Source of the DNA: Ricordea florida
Lineage: Eukaryota > Cnidaria > Anthozoa > Corallimorpharia > Ricordeidae
NCBI GenBank assembly: GCA_949710005.1
Contig: OX453282.1
Location: 13,330,236-13,394,235, forward strand
DNA: 64,000 nt
Direction of reading: 5' to 3'
Position numbers and translations under genes: made by a program. Of this stretch, positions 39,701 to 52,356 are shown in pieces. Position 1 is the stretch's first letter; the number at the start of each line of letters is the position of its first letter. The notes beneath the pieces were generated by a model. It had not been told where the DNA came from, did no database searches, and saw nothing but the letters and a program-made list of their open reading frames with translations.

Positions 39701-40975
39701 ATATAGACGAAGGTTTAGATAACGAATGAAATTTTAATTGAAACGATTATATTTCCATGTGATTTAAGGAAAGGACTCTTTGTTACTACGCATGCGCACT
39801 TCATACAATTGCCTGTAAACCCTTAAAATGAAAGATATTCTATCATATCTCGGCTTGCAGAATCTTTGCAATTCTGAAACTTTGCAGACTTGTAGTATAA
39901 CGAAAGGCTAACATCTACGTAAAAAGTAAAATTGATTGTAATTCGCAATCCTATTGTATTTCAGCTGTCAACATATTAGCTTAAGGCAGCTGATTGTAAA
40001 GCATACTGCTCAGACAGTACTAAAGTTCATCAAATCAGTCCTCATTACACAGATTAGTGACAAACATGCAATTTTCACCACCTTGTGGCATTTAAAATGT
40101 AATTTAAAATCCATTTTATCTCGTGATTGTAGTCATTCTTAAGAACAAGATAAAATACAAAGAGATGGTTGCAAGGAAACTCAGCCTTACAGATTTTTGT
40201 CAAAACACCATATAAGAGATTGTATGGGCAGGAGGACCGTCATCTAGCGTGGTAAGTTATCGAATCATTTTGAATGTTTTATCTATCTGTCATAGTAGGA
40301 TATAGACGAAGGTTTAGATGACGAATGAAATTTTAATTGAAACGATTATATTTCCATGTGATTTAAGGAAAGAACTCTTTGTTACTACGCATGCGCACTT
40401 CATACAATTGCCTTTAAACTCTTAAAATGAAAGATATTCTATCATATCTCGGCTTGCAGAATCTTTGCAATTCTGAAACTTTGCAGACTTGTAGTATAAC
40501 GAAAGGCTAACATCTACGTAAAAAGTAAAATTGATTGTAATTCGCAATCCTATTGTATTTCAGCTGTCAACATATTAGCTTAAGGCAGCTGATTGTAAAG
40601 CATACTGCTCAGACAGTACTAAAGTTCATCAAATCAGTCCTCATTACACAGATTAGTGACAAACATGCAATTTTCACCACCTTGTGGCATTTAAAATGTA
40701 ATTTAAAATCCATTTTATCTCGTGATTGTATTCATTCTTAATAACAACATAAAATACAAAGAGATGGTTGCAAGGAAACTCAGCCTTACAGATTTTTGTC
40801 AAAACACCATATAAGAGATTGTATGGGCAGGAGGACCGTCATCTAGCGTGGTAAGTTATCGAATCATTTTGAATGTTTTATCTATCTGTCATAGTAGGAT
40901 ATAGACGAAGGTTTAGATAACGAATGAAATTTTAATTGAAACGATTATATTTCCATGTGATTTAAGGAAAGAACT
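34387..40975 (+). repeat. Mixed block M59-M69, related to 46367-52356
   Basis: The monomer order is R, Q, P, R', R', S, R', T, U, V, W. T (38580) has gaatccttgc, gtaaatcgc and catttgatctc. U (39179) has aacgtctac and ctatggtat. V (39778) has agatgacgaatg. W (40377) has gtattcattcttaataac. P at 35585 carries agtccatc. All these rare markers recur at 46367-52356, partly in a different order. Within this block, R' appears at 36184, 36783 and 37981. Confidence 0.7.
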
Positions 40976-43371
40976 CTTTGTTACTACGCATGCGCACTTC
41001 ATACAATTGCCTTTAAACCCTTAAAATGAAAGATATTCTATCATATCTCGGCTTTCAGAATCTTTGCAATTCTGAAACTTTGCATAGTTGTAGTATAAAG
41101 AAAGAATAACATCTACGTAAAAAGTAAAATTGATTGTAATTCGCAATCCTATTGTATTTCAGCTGTCAACATATAAGCTTAAGGCAGCTGATTGTAAAGC
41201 ATACTGCTCAGACAGTACTAAAGTTCATCAAATCAGTCCTCATTACACAGATTAGTGACAAACATGCAATTTTCACCACCTTGTGGCATTTAAAATGTAA
41301 TTTAAAATCCATTTTATCTCGTGATTGTAGTCATTCTTAAGAAAAAGATAAAATACAAAGAGATTAGTGCAAGAAAACTCAGCCTTACAGATTTTTGTCA
41401 AAACACCATATAAGAGATTGTATGGGCAGGAGGACCGTCATCTAGCGTGGTAAGTTATCGAATCATTTTGAATGTTTTATCTATCTGTCATAGTAGGATA
41501 TAGACGAAGGTTTAGATAACGAATGAAATTTTAATTGAAACGATTATATTTCCATGTGATTTAAGAAAAGAACCCTTTGTTACTACGCATGCGCACTTCA
41601 TACAATTGCCTTTAAACCCTTAAAATGAAAGATATTCTATCATATCTCGGCTTGCAGAATCTTTGCAATTCTAAAACTTTGCAGACTTGTAGTATAACGA
41701 AAGGCTAACATCTACGTAAAAAGTAAAATTGATTGTACTTCGCAATCCTATTTTATTTCAGCTGTCAACATATTAGCTTAAGGCAGCTGATTGTAAAGCA
41801 TACTGCTCAGACAGTACTAAAGTTCATCAAATCAGTCCTCATTACAAAGATTAGTGACAAACATGCAATTTTCACAACCTTGTAGCATTTAAAATGTAAT
41901 TTAAAATCCATTTTATCTCGTGATTGTAGTCATTCTTAAGAAAAAGATAAAATACAAAGAGATGGTTGCAAGGAAACTCAGCCTTACAGATTTTTGTCAA
42001 AACACCATATAAGAGATTGTATGGGCAGGAGGACCGTCATCTAGCGTGGTAAGTTATCGAATCATTTTGAATGTTTTATCTATCTGTCATAGTAGGATAT
42101 AGACGAAGGTTTAGATAACGAATGAAATTTTAATTGAAACGTTTATATTTCCATGTGACTTAAGGAAAGAACTCTTTGTTACTACGCATGCGCACTTCAT
42201 ACAATTGCCCTTAAACCCTTAAAATGAAAGATATTCTATCATATCTCGGCTTGCAGAATCTTTTCAATTCTGAAACTTTGCATACTTGTAGTATAAAGAA
42301 AGAATAACATCTACGTAAAAAGTAAAATTGATTGTAATTCGCAATCCTATTGTATTTCAGCTGTCAACATATTAGCTTAAGGCAGCTGATTGTAAAGCAT
42401 ACTGCTCAGACAGTACTAAAGTTCATCAAATCAGTCCTCATTACACAGATTAGTGACAAACATGCAATTTTCACCACCTTGTGGCATTTAAAATGTAATT
42501 TAAAATCCATTTTATCTCGTGATTGTAGTCATTCTTAAGAAAAGGATAAAATACAAAGAGATGGTTGCAAGGAAACTCAGCCTTACAGGTTTTTGTCAAA
42601 ACACCATATAAGAGATTGTATGGGCAGGAGGACCGTCATCTAGCGTGGTAAGTTATCGAATCATTTTGAATGTTTTATCTATCTGTCATAGTAGGATATA
42701 GACGAAGGTTTAGATAACGAATGAAATTTTAATTGAAACGATTATATTTCCATGTGATTTAAGGAAAGAACTCTTTGTTACTACGCATGCGCACTTCATA
42801 CAATTGCCTTTAAACCCTTAAAATGAAAGATATTCTATCATATCTCGGCATGCAGAATCTTTGCAATTCTGAAACTTTGCATACTTGTAGTATAAAGAAA
42901 GAATAACATCTACGTAAAAAGTAAAATTGATTGTAATTCGCAATCCTATTGTATTTCAGCTGTCAACATATTAGCTTAAGGCAGCTGATTGTAAAGCATA
43001 CTGCTCAGACAGTACTAAAGTTCATCAAATCAGTCCTCATTACACAGATTAGTGACAAACATGCAATTTTCACCACCTTGTGGCATTTAAAATGTAATTT
43101 AAAATCCATTTTATCTCGTGATTGTAGTCATTCTTAAGAAAAGGATAAAATACAAAGAGATGGTTGCAAGGAAACTCATTCTTACAGGTTTTTGTCAAAA
43201 CACCATATAAGAGATTGTATGGGCAGGAGGACCGTCATCTAGCGTGGTAAGTTATCGAATCATTTTGAATGTTTTATCTATCTGTCATAGTAGGATATAG
43301 ACGAAGGTTTAGATAACGAATGAAATTTTAATTGAAACGATTATATTTCCATGTGATTTAAGGAAAGAACT
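40976..43371 (+). repeat. R-Q-P-R' run (M70-M73)
   Basis: M70 is R (gattagtgcaag, ggctttcag, catagttg). M71 is Q. M72 is P with cccttaaac. M73 is an R'-type (cattcttacagg) that has the ordinary catattagc instead of catataagc, plus ggcatgcag. The Q-to-P junction has gtgacttaagg, as at the M45-M46 junction near 26790, which suggests shared descent with that part of the array. Confidence 0.65.
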
Positions 43372-45767
43372 CTTTGTTACTACGCATGCGCACTTCATAC
43401 AATTGCCTTTAAACCCTTAAAATGAAAGATATTCTATCATATCTCGGCTTGCAGAATCTTTGCAATTCTGAAACTTTGCAGACTTGTAGTATAACGAAAG
43501 GCTAACATCTACGTAAAAAGTAAAATTGATTGTAATTCGCAATCCTATTGTATTTCAGCTGTCAACATATAAGCTTAAGGCAGCTGATTGTAAAGCATAC
43601 TGCTCAGACAGTACTAAAGTTCATCAAATCAGTCCTCATTACACAGATTAGTGACAAACATGCAATTTTCACCACCTTGTGGCATTTAAAATGTAATTTA
43701 AAATCCATTTTATCTCGTGATTGTAGTCATTCTTAAGAAAAAGATAAAATACAAAGAGATTAGTGCAAGAAAACTCAGCCTTACAGATTTTTGTCAAAAC
43801 ACCATATAAGAGATTGTATGGGCAGGAGGACCGTCATCTAGCGTGGTAAGTTATCGAATCATTTTGAATGTTTTATCTATCTGTCACAGTAGGATATAGA
43901 CGAAGGTTTAGATAACGAATGAAATTTTAATTGAAACGATTATATTTCCATGTGATTTAAGGAAGGAACTCTTTGTTACTACGCATGCGCACTTCATACA
44001 ATTGCCTTTAAACCCTTAAAATGAAAGATATTCTATCATATCTCGGCTTGCAGAATCTTTGCAATTCTGAAACTTTGCAGACTTGTAGTATAACGAAAGG
44101 CTAACATCTACGTAAAAAGTAAAATTGATTGTACTTCGCAATCCTATTTTATTTCAGCTGTCAACATATTAGCTTAATGCAGCTGATTGTAAAGCATACT
44201 GCTCAGACAGTACTAAAGTTCATCAAATCAGTCCTCATTACAAAGATTAGTGACAAACATGCAATTTTATCCACCTTGTATCATTTAAAATGTAATTTAA
44301 AATACATTTTATCTCGGGATTGTAGTCATTCTTAAGAACAAGATACAATACAAAGAGATGGTTGCAAGGAAACTCAGCCGTACAGATTTTTGTCAAAACA
44401 TCATATAAGAGATTGTATGGGCAGGAGGACCGTCATCTAGCGTGGTAAGTTATCGAATCATTTTGAATGTTTTATCTATCTGTCATAGTAGGATATAGAC
44501 GAAGGTTTAGATAACGAATGAAATTTTAATTGAAACGATTATATTTCCATGTGATTTAAGAAAAGAAACCTTTGTTACTACGCATGCGCACTTCATACAA
44601 TTGCCTTTAAACCCTTAAAATGAAAGATATTCTATCATATCTCGGCTTGCAGAATCTTTGCAATTCTGAAACTTTGCAGACTTGTAGTATAACGAAAGGC
44701 TAACATCTACGTAAAAAGTAAAATTGATTGTACTTCGCAATCCTATTTTATTTCAGCTGTCAACATATTAGCTTAAGGCAGCTGATTGTAAAGCATACTG
44801 CTCAGACAGTACTAAAGTTAATCAAATCAGTCCTCATTACAAAGATTAGTGACAAACATGCAATTTTCACAACCTTGTAGCATTTAAAATGTAATTTAAA
44901 ATCCATTTTATCTCGTGATTGTAGTCATTCTTAAGAAAAAGATAAAATACAAAGAGATGGTTGCAAGGAAACTCAGCCTTACAGATTTTTGTCAAAACAC
45001 CATATAAGAGATTGTATGGGCAGGAGGACCGTCATCTAGCGTGGTAAGTTATCGAATCATTTTGAATGTTTTATCTATCTGTCATAGTAGGATATAGACG
45101 AAGGTTTAGATAACGAATGAAATTTTAATTGAAACGTTTATATTTCCATGTGATTTAAGGAAAGAACTCTTTGTTACTACGCATGCGCACTTCATACAAT
45201 TGCCTTTAAACCCTTAAAATGAAAGATATTCTATCATATCTCGGCTTGCAGAATCTTTTCAATTCTGAAACTTTGCATACTTGTAGTATAAAGAAAGAAT
45301 AACATCTACGTAAAAAGTAAAATTGATTGTAATTCGCAATCCTATTGTATTTCAGCTGTCAACATATTAGCTTAAGGCAGCTGATTGTAAAGCATACTGC
45401 TCAGACAGTACTAAAGTTCATCAAATCAGTCCTCATTACACAGATTAGTGACAAACATGCAATTTTCACCACCTTGTGGCATTTAAAATGTAATTTAAAA
45501 TCCATTTTATCTCGTGATTGTAGTCATTCTTAAGAAAAGGATAAAATACAAAGAGATGGTTGCAAGGAAACTCAGCCTTACAGGTTTTTGTCAAAACACC
45601 ATATAAGAGATTGTATGGGCAGGAGGACCGTCATCTAGCGTGGTAAGTTATCGAATCATTTTGAATGTTTTATCTATCTGTCATAGTAGGATATAGACGA
45701 AGGTTTAGATAACGAATGAAATTTTAATTGAAACGATTATATTTCCATGTGATTTAAGGAAAGAACT
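43372..45767 (+). repeat. Block R-O-Q-P (M74-M77), relative of 22614-25608
   Basis: M74 is R with the rare cacagtagg otherwise seen in M39. M75 is O (gcttaatgc, tatccaccttgtatc, ctcgggatt, gccgtacag). M76 is Q and M77 is P. The order matches M39-M43 with the N monomer skipped. O monomers are otherwise found only in the two eight-monomer segments, so this is a third, shortened copy of that region. Confidence 0.65.
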
Positions 45768-46366
45768 CTTTGTTACTACGCATGCGCACTTCATACAATT
45801 GCCTTTAAACCCTTAAAATGAAAGATATTCTATCATATCTCGGCTTGCAGAATCTTTTCAATTCTGAAACTTTGCATACTTGTAGTATAAAGAAAGAATA
45901 ACATCTACGTAAAAAGTAAAATTGATTGTAATTCGCAATCCTATTGTATTTCAGCTGTCAACATATTAGCTTAAGGCAGCTGATTGTAAAGCATACTGCT
46001 CAGACAGTACTAAAGTTCATCAAATCAGTCCTCATTACACAGATTAGTGACAAACATGCAATTTTCACCACCTTGTGGCATTTAAAATGTAATTTAAAAT
46101 CCATTTTATCTCGTGATTGTAGTCATTCTTAAGAAAAGGATAAAATACAAAGAGATGGTTGCAAGGAAACTCAGCCTTACAGGTTTTTGTCAAAACACCA
46201 TATAAGAGATTGTATGGGCAGGAGGACCGTCATCTAGCGTGGTAAGTTATCGAATCATTTTGAATGTTTTATCTATCTGTCATAGTAGGATATAGACGAA
46301 GGTTTAGATAACGAATGAAATTTTAATTGAAACGATTATATTTCCATGTGATTTAAGGAAAGAACT
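45768..46366 (+). repeat. Extra P monomer M78 (local duplication)
   Basis: M78 follows M77, another P monomer. By eye the two are nearly identical across their length, sharing ttttcaattctgaaac, agaataac, gtggcat, aaaaggat and acaggttttt. It looks like a very recent single-monomer duplication that interrupts the R-Q-P order. Confidence 0.7.
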
Positions 46367-49300
46367 CTTTGTTACTACGCATGCGCACTTCATACAATTG
46401 CCTTTAAACCCTTAAAATGAAAGATATTCTATCATATCTCGGCTTGCAGAATCTTTGCAATTCTGAAACTTTGCATACTTGTAGTATAAAGAAAGAATAA
46501 CATCTACGTAAAAAGTAAAATTGATTGTAATTCGCAATCCTATTGTATTTCAGCTGTCAACATATAAGCTTAAGGCAGCTGATTGTAAAGCATACTGCTC
46601 AGACAGTACTAAAGTTCATCAAATCAGTCCTCATTACACAGATTAGTGACAAACATGCAATTTTCACCACCTTGTGGCATTTAAAATGTAATTTAAAATC
46701 CATTTTATCTCGTGATTGTAGTCATTCTTAAGAAAAAGATAAAATACAAAGAGATTAGTGCAAGAAAACTCAGCCTTACAGATTTTTGTCAAAACACCAT
46801 ATAAGAGATTGTATGGGCAGGAGGACCGTCATCTAGCGTGGTAAGTTATCGAATCATTTTGAATGTTTTATCTATCTGTCATAGTAGGATATAGACGAAG
46901 GTTTAGATAACGAATGAAATTTTAATTGAAACGATTATATTTCCATGTGATTTAAGAAAAGAACCCTTTGTTACTACGCATGCGCACTTCATACAATTGC
47001 CTTTAAACCCTTAAAATGAAAGATATTCTATCATATCTCGGCTTGCAGAATCTTTGCAATTCTGAAACTTTGCAGACTTGTAGTATAACGAAAGGCTAAC
47101 ATCTACGTAAAAAGTAAAATTGATTGTACTTCGCAATCCTATTTTATTTCAGCTGTCAACATATTAGCTTAAGGCAGCTGATTGTAAAGCATACTGCTCA
47201 GACAGTACTAAAGTTCATCAAATCAGTCCTCATTACAAAGATTAGTGACAAACATGCAATTTTCACAACCTTGTAGCATTTAAAATGTAATTTAAAATCC
47301 ATTTTATCTCGTGATTGTAGTCATTCTTAAGAAAAAGATAAAATACAAAGAGATGGTTGCAAGGAAACTCAGCCTTACAGATTTTTGTCAAAACACCATA
47401 TAAGAGATTGTATGGGCAGGAGGACCGTCATCTAGCGTGGTAAGTTATCGAATCATTTTGAATGTTTTATCTATCTGTCATAGTAGGATATAGACGAAGG
47501 TTTAGATAACGAATGAAATTTTAATTGAAACGTTTATATTTCCATGTGATTTAAGGAAAGAACTCTTTGTTACTACGCATGCGCACTTCATACAATTGCC
47601 TTTAAACCCTTAAAATGAAAGATATTCTATCATATCTCGGCTTGCAGAATCTTTTCAATTCTGAAACTTTGCATACTTGTAGTATAAAGAAAGAATAACA
47701 TCTACGTAAAAAGTAAAATTGATTGTAATTCGCAATCCTATTGTATTTCAGCTGTCAACATATTAGCTTAAGGCAGCTGATTGTAAAGCATACTGCTCAG
47801 ACAGTACTAAAGTCCATCAAATCAGTCCTCATTACACAGATTAGTGACAAACATGCAATTTTCACCACCTTGTGGCATTTAAAATGTAATTTAAAATCCA
47901 TTTTATCTCGTGATTGTAGTCATTCTTAAGAAAAGGATAAAATACAAAGAGATGGTTGCAAGGAAACTCAGCCTTACAGGTTTTTGTCAAAACACCATAT
48001 AAGAGATTGTATGGGCAGGAGGACCGTCATCTAGCGTGGTAAGTTATCGAATCATTTTGAATGTTTTATCTATCTGTCATAGTAGGATATAGACGAAGGT
48101 TTAGATAACGAATGAAATTTTAATTGAAACGATTATATTTCCATGTGATTTAAGGAAAGAACTCTTTGTTACTACGCATGCGCACTTCATACAATTGCCT
48201 TTAAACCCTTAAAATGAAAGATATTCTATCATATCTCGGCTTGCAGAATCTTTGCAATTCTTAAACTTTGCATACTTGTAGTATAAAGAAAGAATAACAT
48301 CTACGTAAAAAGTAAAATTGATTGTAATTCGCAATCCTATTTTATTTCAGCTGTCAACATATAAGCTTAAGGCAGCTGATTGTAAAGCATACTGCTCAGA
48401 CAGTACTAAAGTTCATCAAATCAGTCCTCATTACACAGATTAGTGACAAACATGCAATTTTCACCACCTTGTGGCATTTAAAATGTAATTTAAAATCCAT
48501 TTTATCTCGTGATTGTAGTCATTCTTAAGAAAAGGATAAAATACAAAGAGATGGTTGCAAGGAAACTCATTCTTACAGATTTTTGTCAAAACACCATATA
48601 AGAGATTGTATGGGCAGGAGGACCGTCATCTAGCGTGGTAAGTTATCGAATCATTTTGAATGTTTTATCTATCTGTCATAGTAGGATATAGACGAAGGTT
48701 TAGATAACGAATGAAATTTTAATTGAAACGATTATATTTCCATGTGATTTAAGGAAAGAACTCTTTGTTACTACGCATGCGCACTTCATACAATTGCCTT
48801 TAAACCCTTAAAATGAAAGATATTCTATCATATCTCGGCTTACAGAATCCTTGCAATTCTGAAACTTTGCAGACTTGTAGTATAACGAAAGGCTAACATC
48901 TACGTAAAAAGTAAAATTGATTGTAAATCGCAATCCTATTTTATTTCAGCTGTCAACATATTAGCTTAAGGCAGCTGATTGTAAAGCATACTGCTCAGAC
49001 AGTACTAAAGTTCATCAAATCAGTCCTCATTACAAAGATTAGTGACAAACATGCAATTTTCACAACCTTGTAGCATTTAAAATGTAATTTAAAATCCATT
49101 TGATCTCGTGATTGTAGTCATTCTTAAGAACAACATAAAATACAAAGAGATGGTTGCAAGGAAACTCAGCCTTACAGATTTTTGTCAAAACACCATATAA
49201 GAGATTGTATGGGCAGGAGGACCGTCATCTAGCGTGGTAAGTTATCGAATCATTGTGAATGTTTTATCTATCTGTCATAGTAGGATATAGACGAAGGTTT

Positions 49301-52300
49301 AGATAACGAATGAAATTTTAATTGAAACGATTAAATTTCCATGTGATTTAAGGAAAGAACTCTTTGTTACTACGCATGCGCACTTCATACAATTGCCTTT
49401 AAACCCTTAAAATGAAAGATATTCTATCATATCTCGGCTTGCAGAATCTTTTCAATTCTGAAACTTTGCATACTTGTAGTATAAAGAAAGAATAACATCT
49501 ACGTAAAAAGTAAAATTGATTGTAATTCGCAATCCTATTGTATTTCAGCTGTCAACATATTAGCTTAAGGCAGCTGATTGTAAAGCATACTGCTCAGACA
49601 GTACTAAAGTTCATCAAATCAGTCCTCATTACACAGATTAGTGACAAACATGCAATTTTCACCACCTTGTGGCATTTAAAATGTAATTTAAAATCAATTT
49701 TATCTCGTGATTGTAGTCATTCTTAAGAAAAGGATAAAATACAAAGAGATGGTTGCAAGGAAACTCAGCCTTACAGGTTTTTGTCAAAACACCATATAAG
49801 AGATTGTTTGGGCAGGAGGACCGTCATCTAGCGTGGTAAGTTATCGAATCATTTTGAATGTTTTATCTATCTGTCATAGTAGGATATAGACGAAGGTTTA
49901 GATAACGAATGAAATTTTAATTGAAACGATTATATTTCCATGTGATTTAAGGAAAGAACTCTTTGTTACTACGCATGCGCACTTCATACAATTGCCTTTA
50001 AACCCTTAAAATGAAAGATATTCTATCATATCTCGGCTTGCAGAATCTTTGCAATTCTGAAACTTTGCAGACTTGTAGTATAACGAAAGGCTAACATCTA
50101 CGTAAAAAGTAAAATTGATTGTAATTCGCAATTCTATTGTATTTCAGCTGTCAACATATTAGCTTAAGGCAGCTGATTGTAAAGCATACTGCTCAGACAG
50201 TACTAAAGTTCATCAAATCAGTCCTCATTACACAGATTAGTGACAAACATGCAATTTTCACCACCTTGTAGCATTTAAAATGTAATTTAAAATCAATTTT
50301 ATCTCGTGATTGTAGTCATTCTTAAGAACAAGATAAAATACAAAGAGATGGTTGCAAGGAAACTCAGCCTTACAGATTTTTGTCAAAACACCATATAAGA
50401 GATTGTATGGGCAGGAGGACCGTCATCTAGCGTGGTAAGTTATCGAATCATTTTGAATGTTTTATCTATCTGTCATAGTAGGATATAGACGAAGGTTTAG
50501 ATAACGAATGAAATTTTAATTGAAACGATTATATTTCCATGTGATTTAAGGAAAGAACTCTTTGTTACTACGCATGCGCACTTCATACAATTGCCTTTAA
50601 ATCCTTAAAATGAAAGATATTCTATCATATCTCGGCTTGTAGAATCTTTGCAATTCTGAAACTTTGCAGACTTGTAGTATAAAGAAAGGCTAACATCTAC
50701 GTAAAAAGTAAAATTGATTGTAATTCGCAATCCTATTGTATTTCAGCTGTCAACATATTAGCTTAAGGCAGCTGATTGTAAAGCATACTGCTCAGACAGT
50801 ACTAAAGTTCATCAAATCAGTCCTCATTACACAGATTAGTGACAAACATGCAATTTTCACCACCTTGTGGCATTTAAAATGTAATTTAAAATCCATTTTA
50901 TCTCGTGATTGTATTCATTCTTAATAACAACATAAAATACAAAGAGATGGTTGCAAGGAAACTCAGCCTTACAGATTTTTGTCAAAACACCATATAAGAG
51001 ATTGTATGGGCAGGAGGACCGTCATCTAGCGTGGTAAGTTATCGAATCATTTTGAATGTTTTATCTATCTGTCATAGTAGGATATAGACGAAGGTTTAGA
51101 TAACGAATGAAATTTTAATTGAAACGATTATATTTCCATGTGATTTAAGGAAAGAACTCTTTGTTACTACGCATGCGCACTTCATACAATTGCCCTTAAA
51201 CCCTTAAAATGAAAGATATTCTATCATATCTCGGCTTGCAGAATCTTTGCAATTCTGAAACTTTGCAGACTTTTAGTATAAAGAAAGAATAACGTCTACG
51301 TAAAAAGTAAAATTGATTGTAATTCGCAATCCTATGGTATTTCAGCTGTCAACATATTAGCTTAAGGCAGCTGATTGTAAAGCATACTGCTCAGACAGTA
51401 CTAAAGTTCATCAAATCAGTCCTCATTACACAGATTAGTGACAAACATGCAATTTTCACCACCTTGTGGCATTTAAAATGTAATTTAAAATCAATTTTAT
51501 CTCGTGATTGTAGTCATTCTTAAGAAAAGGATAAAATACAAAGAGATGGTTGCAAGGAAACTCAGCCTTACAGGTTTTTGTCAAAACACCATATAAGAGA
51601 TTGTATGGGCAGGAGGACCGTCATCTAGCGTGGTAAGTTATCGAATCACTTTGAATGTTTTATCTATCTGTCATAGTAGGATATAGACGAAGGTTTAGAT
51701 AACGAATGAAATTTTAATTGAAACGATTATATTTCCATGTGATTTAAGGAAAGAACTCTTTGTTACTACGCATGCGCACTTCATACAATTGCCCTTAAAC
51801 CCTTAAAATGAAAGATATTCTATCATATCTCGGCTTGCAGAATCTTTGCAATTCTGAAACTTTGCAGACTTGTAGTATAACGAAAGGCTAACATCTACGT
51901 AAAAAGTAAAATTGATTGTAATTCGCAATCCTATTGTATTTCAGCTGTCAACATATTAGCTTAAGGCAGCTGATTGTAAAGCATACTGCTCAGACAGTAC
52001 TAAAGTTCATCAAATCAGTCCTCATTACACAGATTAGTGACAAACATGCAATTTTCACCACCTTGTGGCATTTAAAATGTAATTTAAAATCCATTTTATC
52101 TCGTGATTGTAGTCATTCTTAAGAACAAGATAAAATACAAAGACATGGTTGCAAGGAAACTCAGCCTTACAGATTTTTGTCAAAACACCATATAAGAGAT
52201 TGTATGGGCAGGAGGACCGTCATCTAGCGTGGTAAGTTATCGAATCATTTTGAATGTTTTATCTATCTGTCATAGTAGGATATAGACGAAGGTTTAGATG

Positions 52301-52356
52301 ACGAATGAAATTTTAATTGAAACGATTATATTTCCATGTGATTTAAGGAAAGAACT
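46367..52356 (+). repeat. Mixed block M79-M88, rearranged relative of 34387-40975
   Basis: The order is R, Q, P, R', T, P/S-like, S, W, U, V. M81 has agtccatc as in M61. M83 has gaatccttgc, gtaaatcgc and catttgatctc as in M66. M86 has gtattcattcttaataac as in M69. M87 has ctatggtat and aacgtctac as in M67. M88 has agatgacgaatg as in M68. W now precedes U and V instead of following them, and fewer R' copies are present. M84 has P markers with aaaatcaatttt and gtttgggcagg. M82 (48164) holds the last AAGCTT-bearing monomer in the window. Confidence 0.7.
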
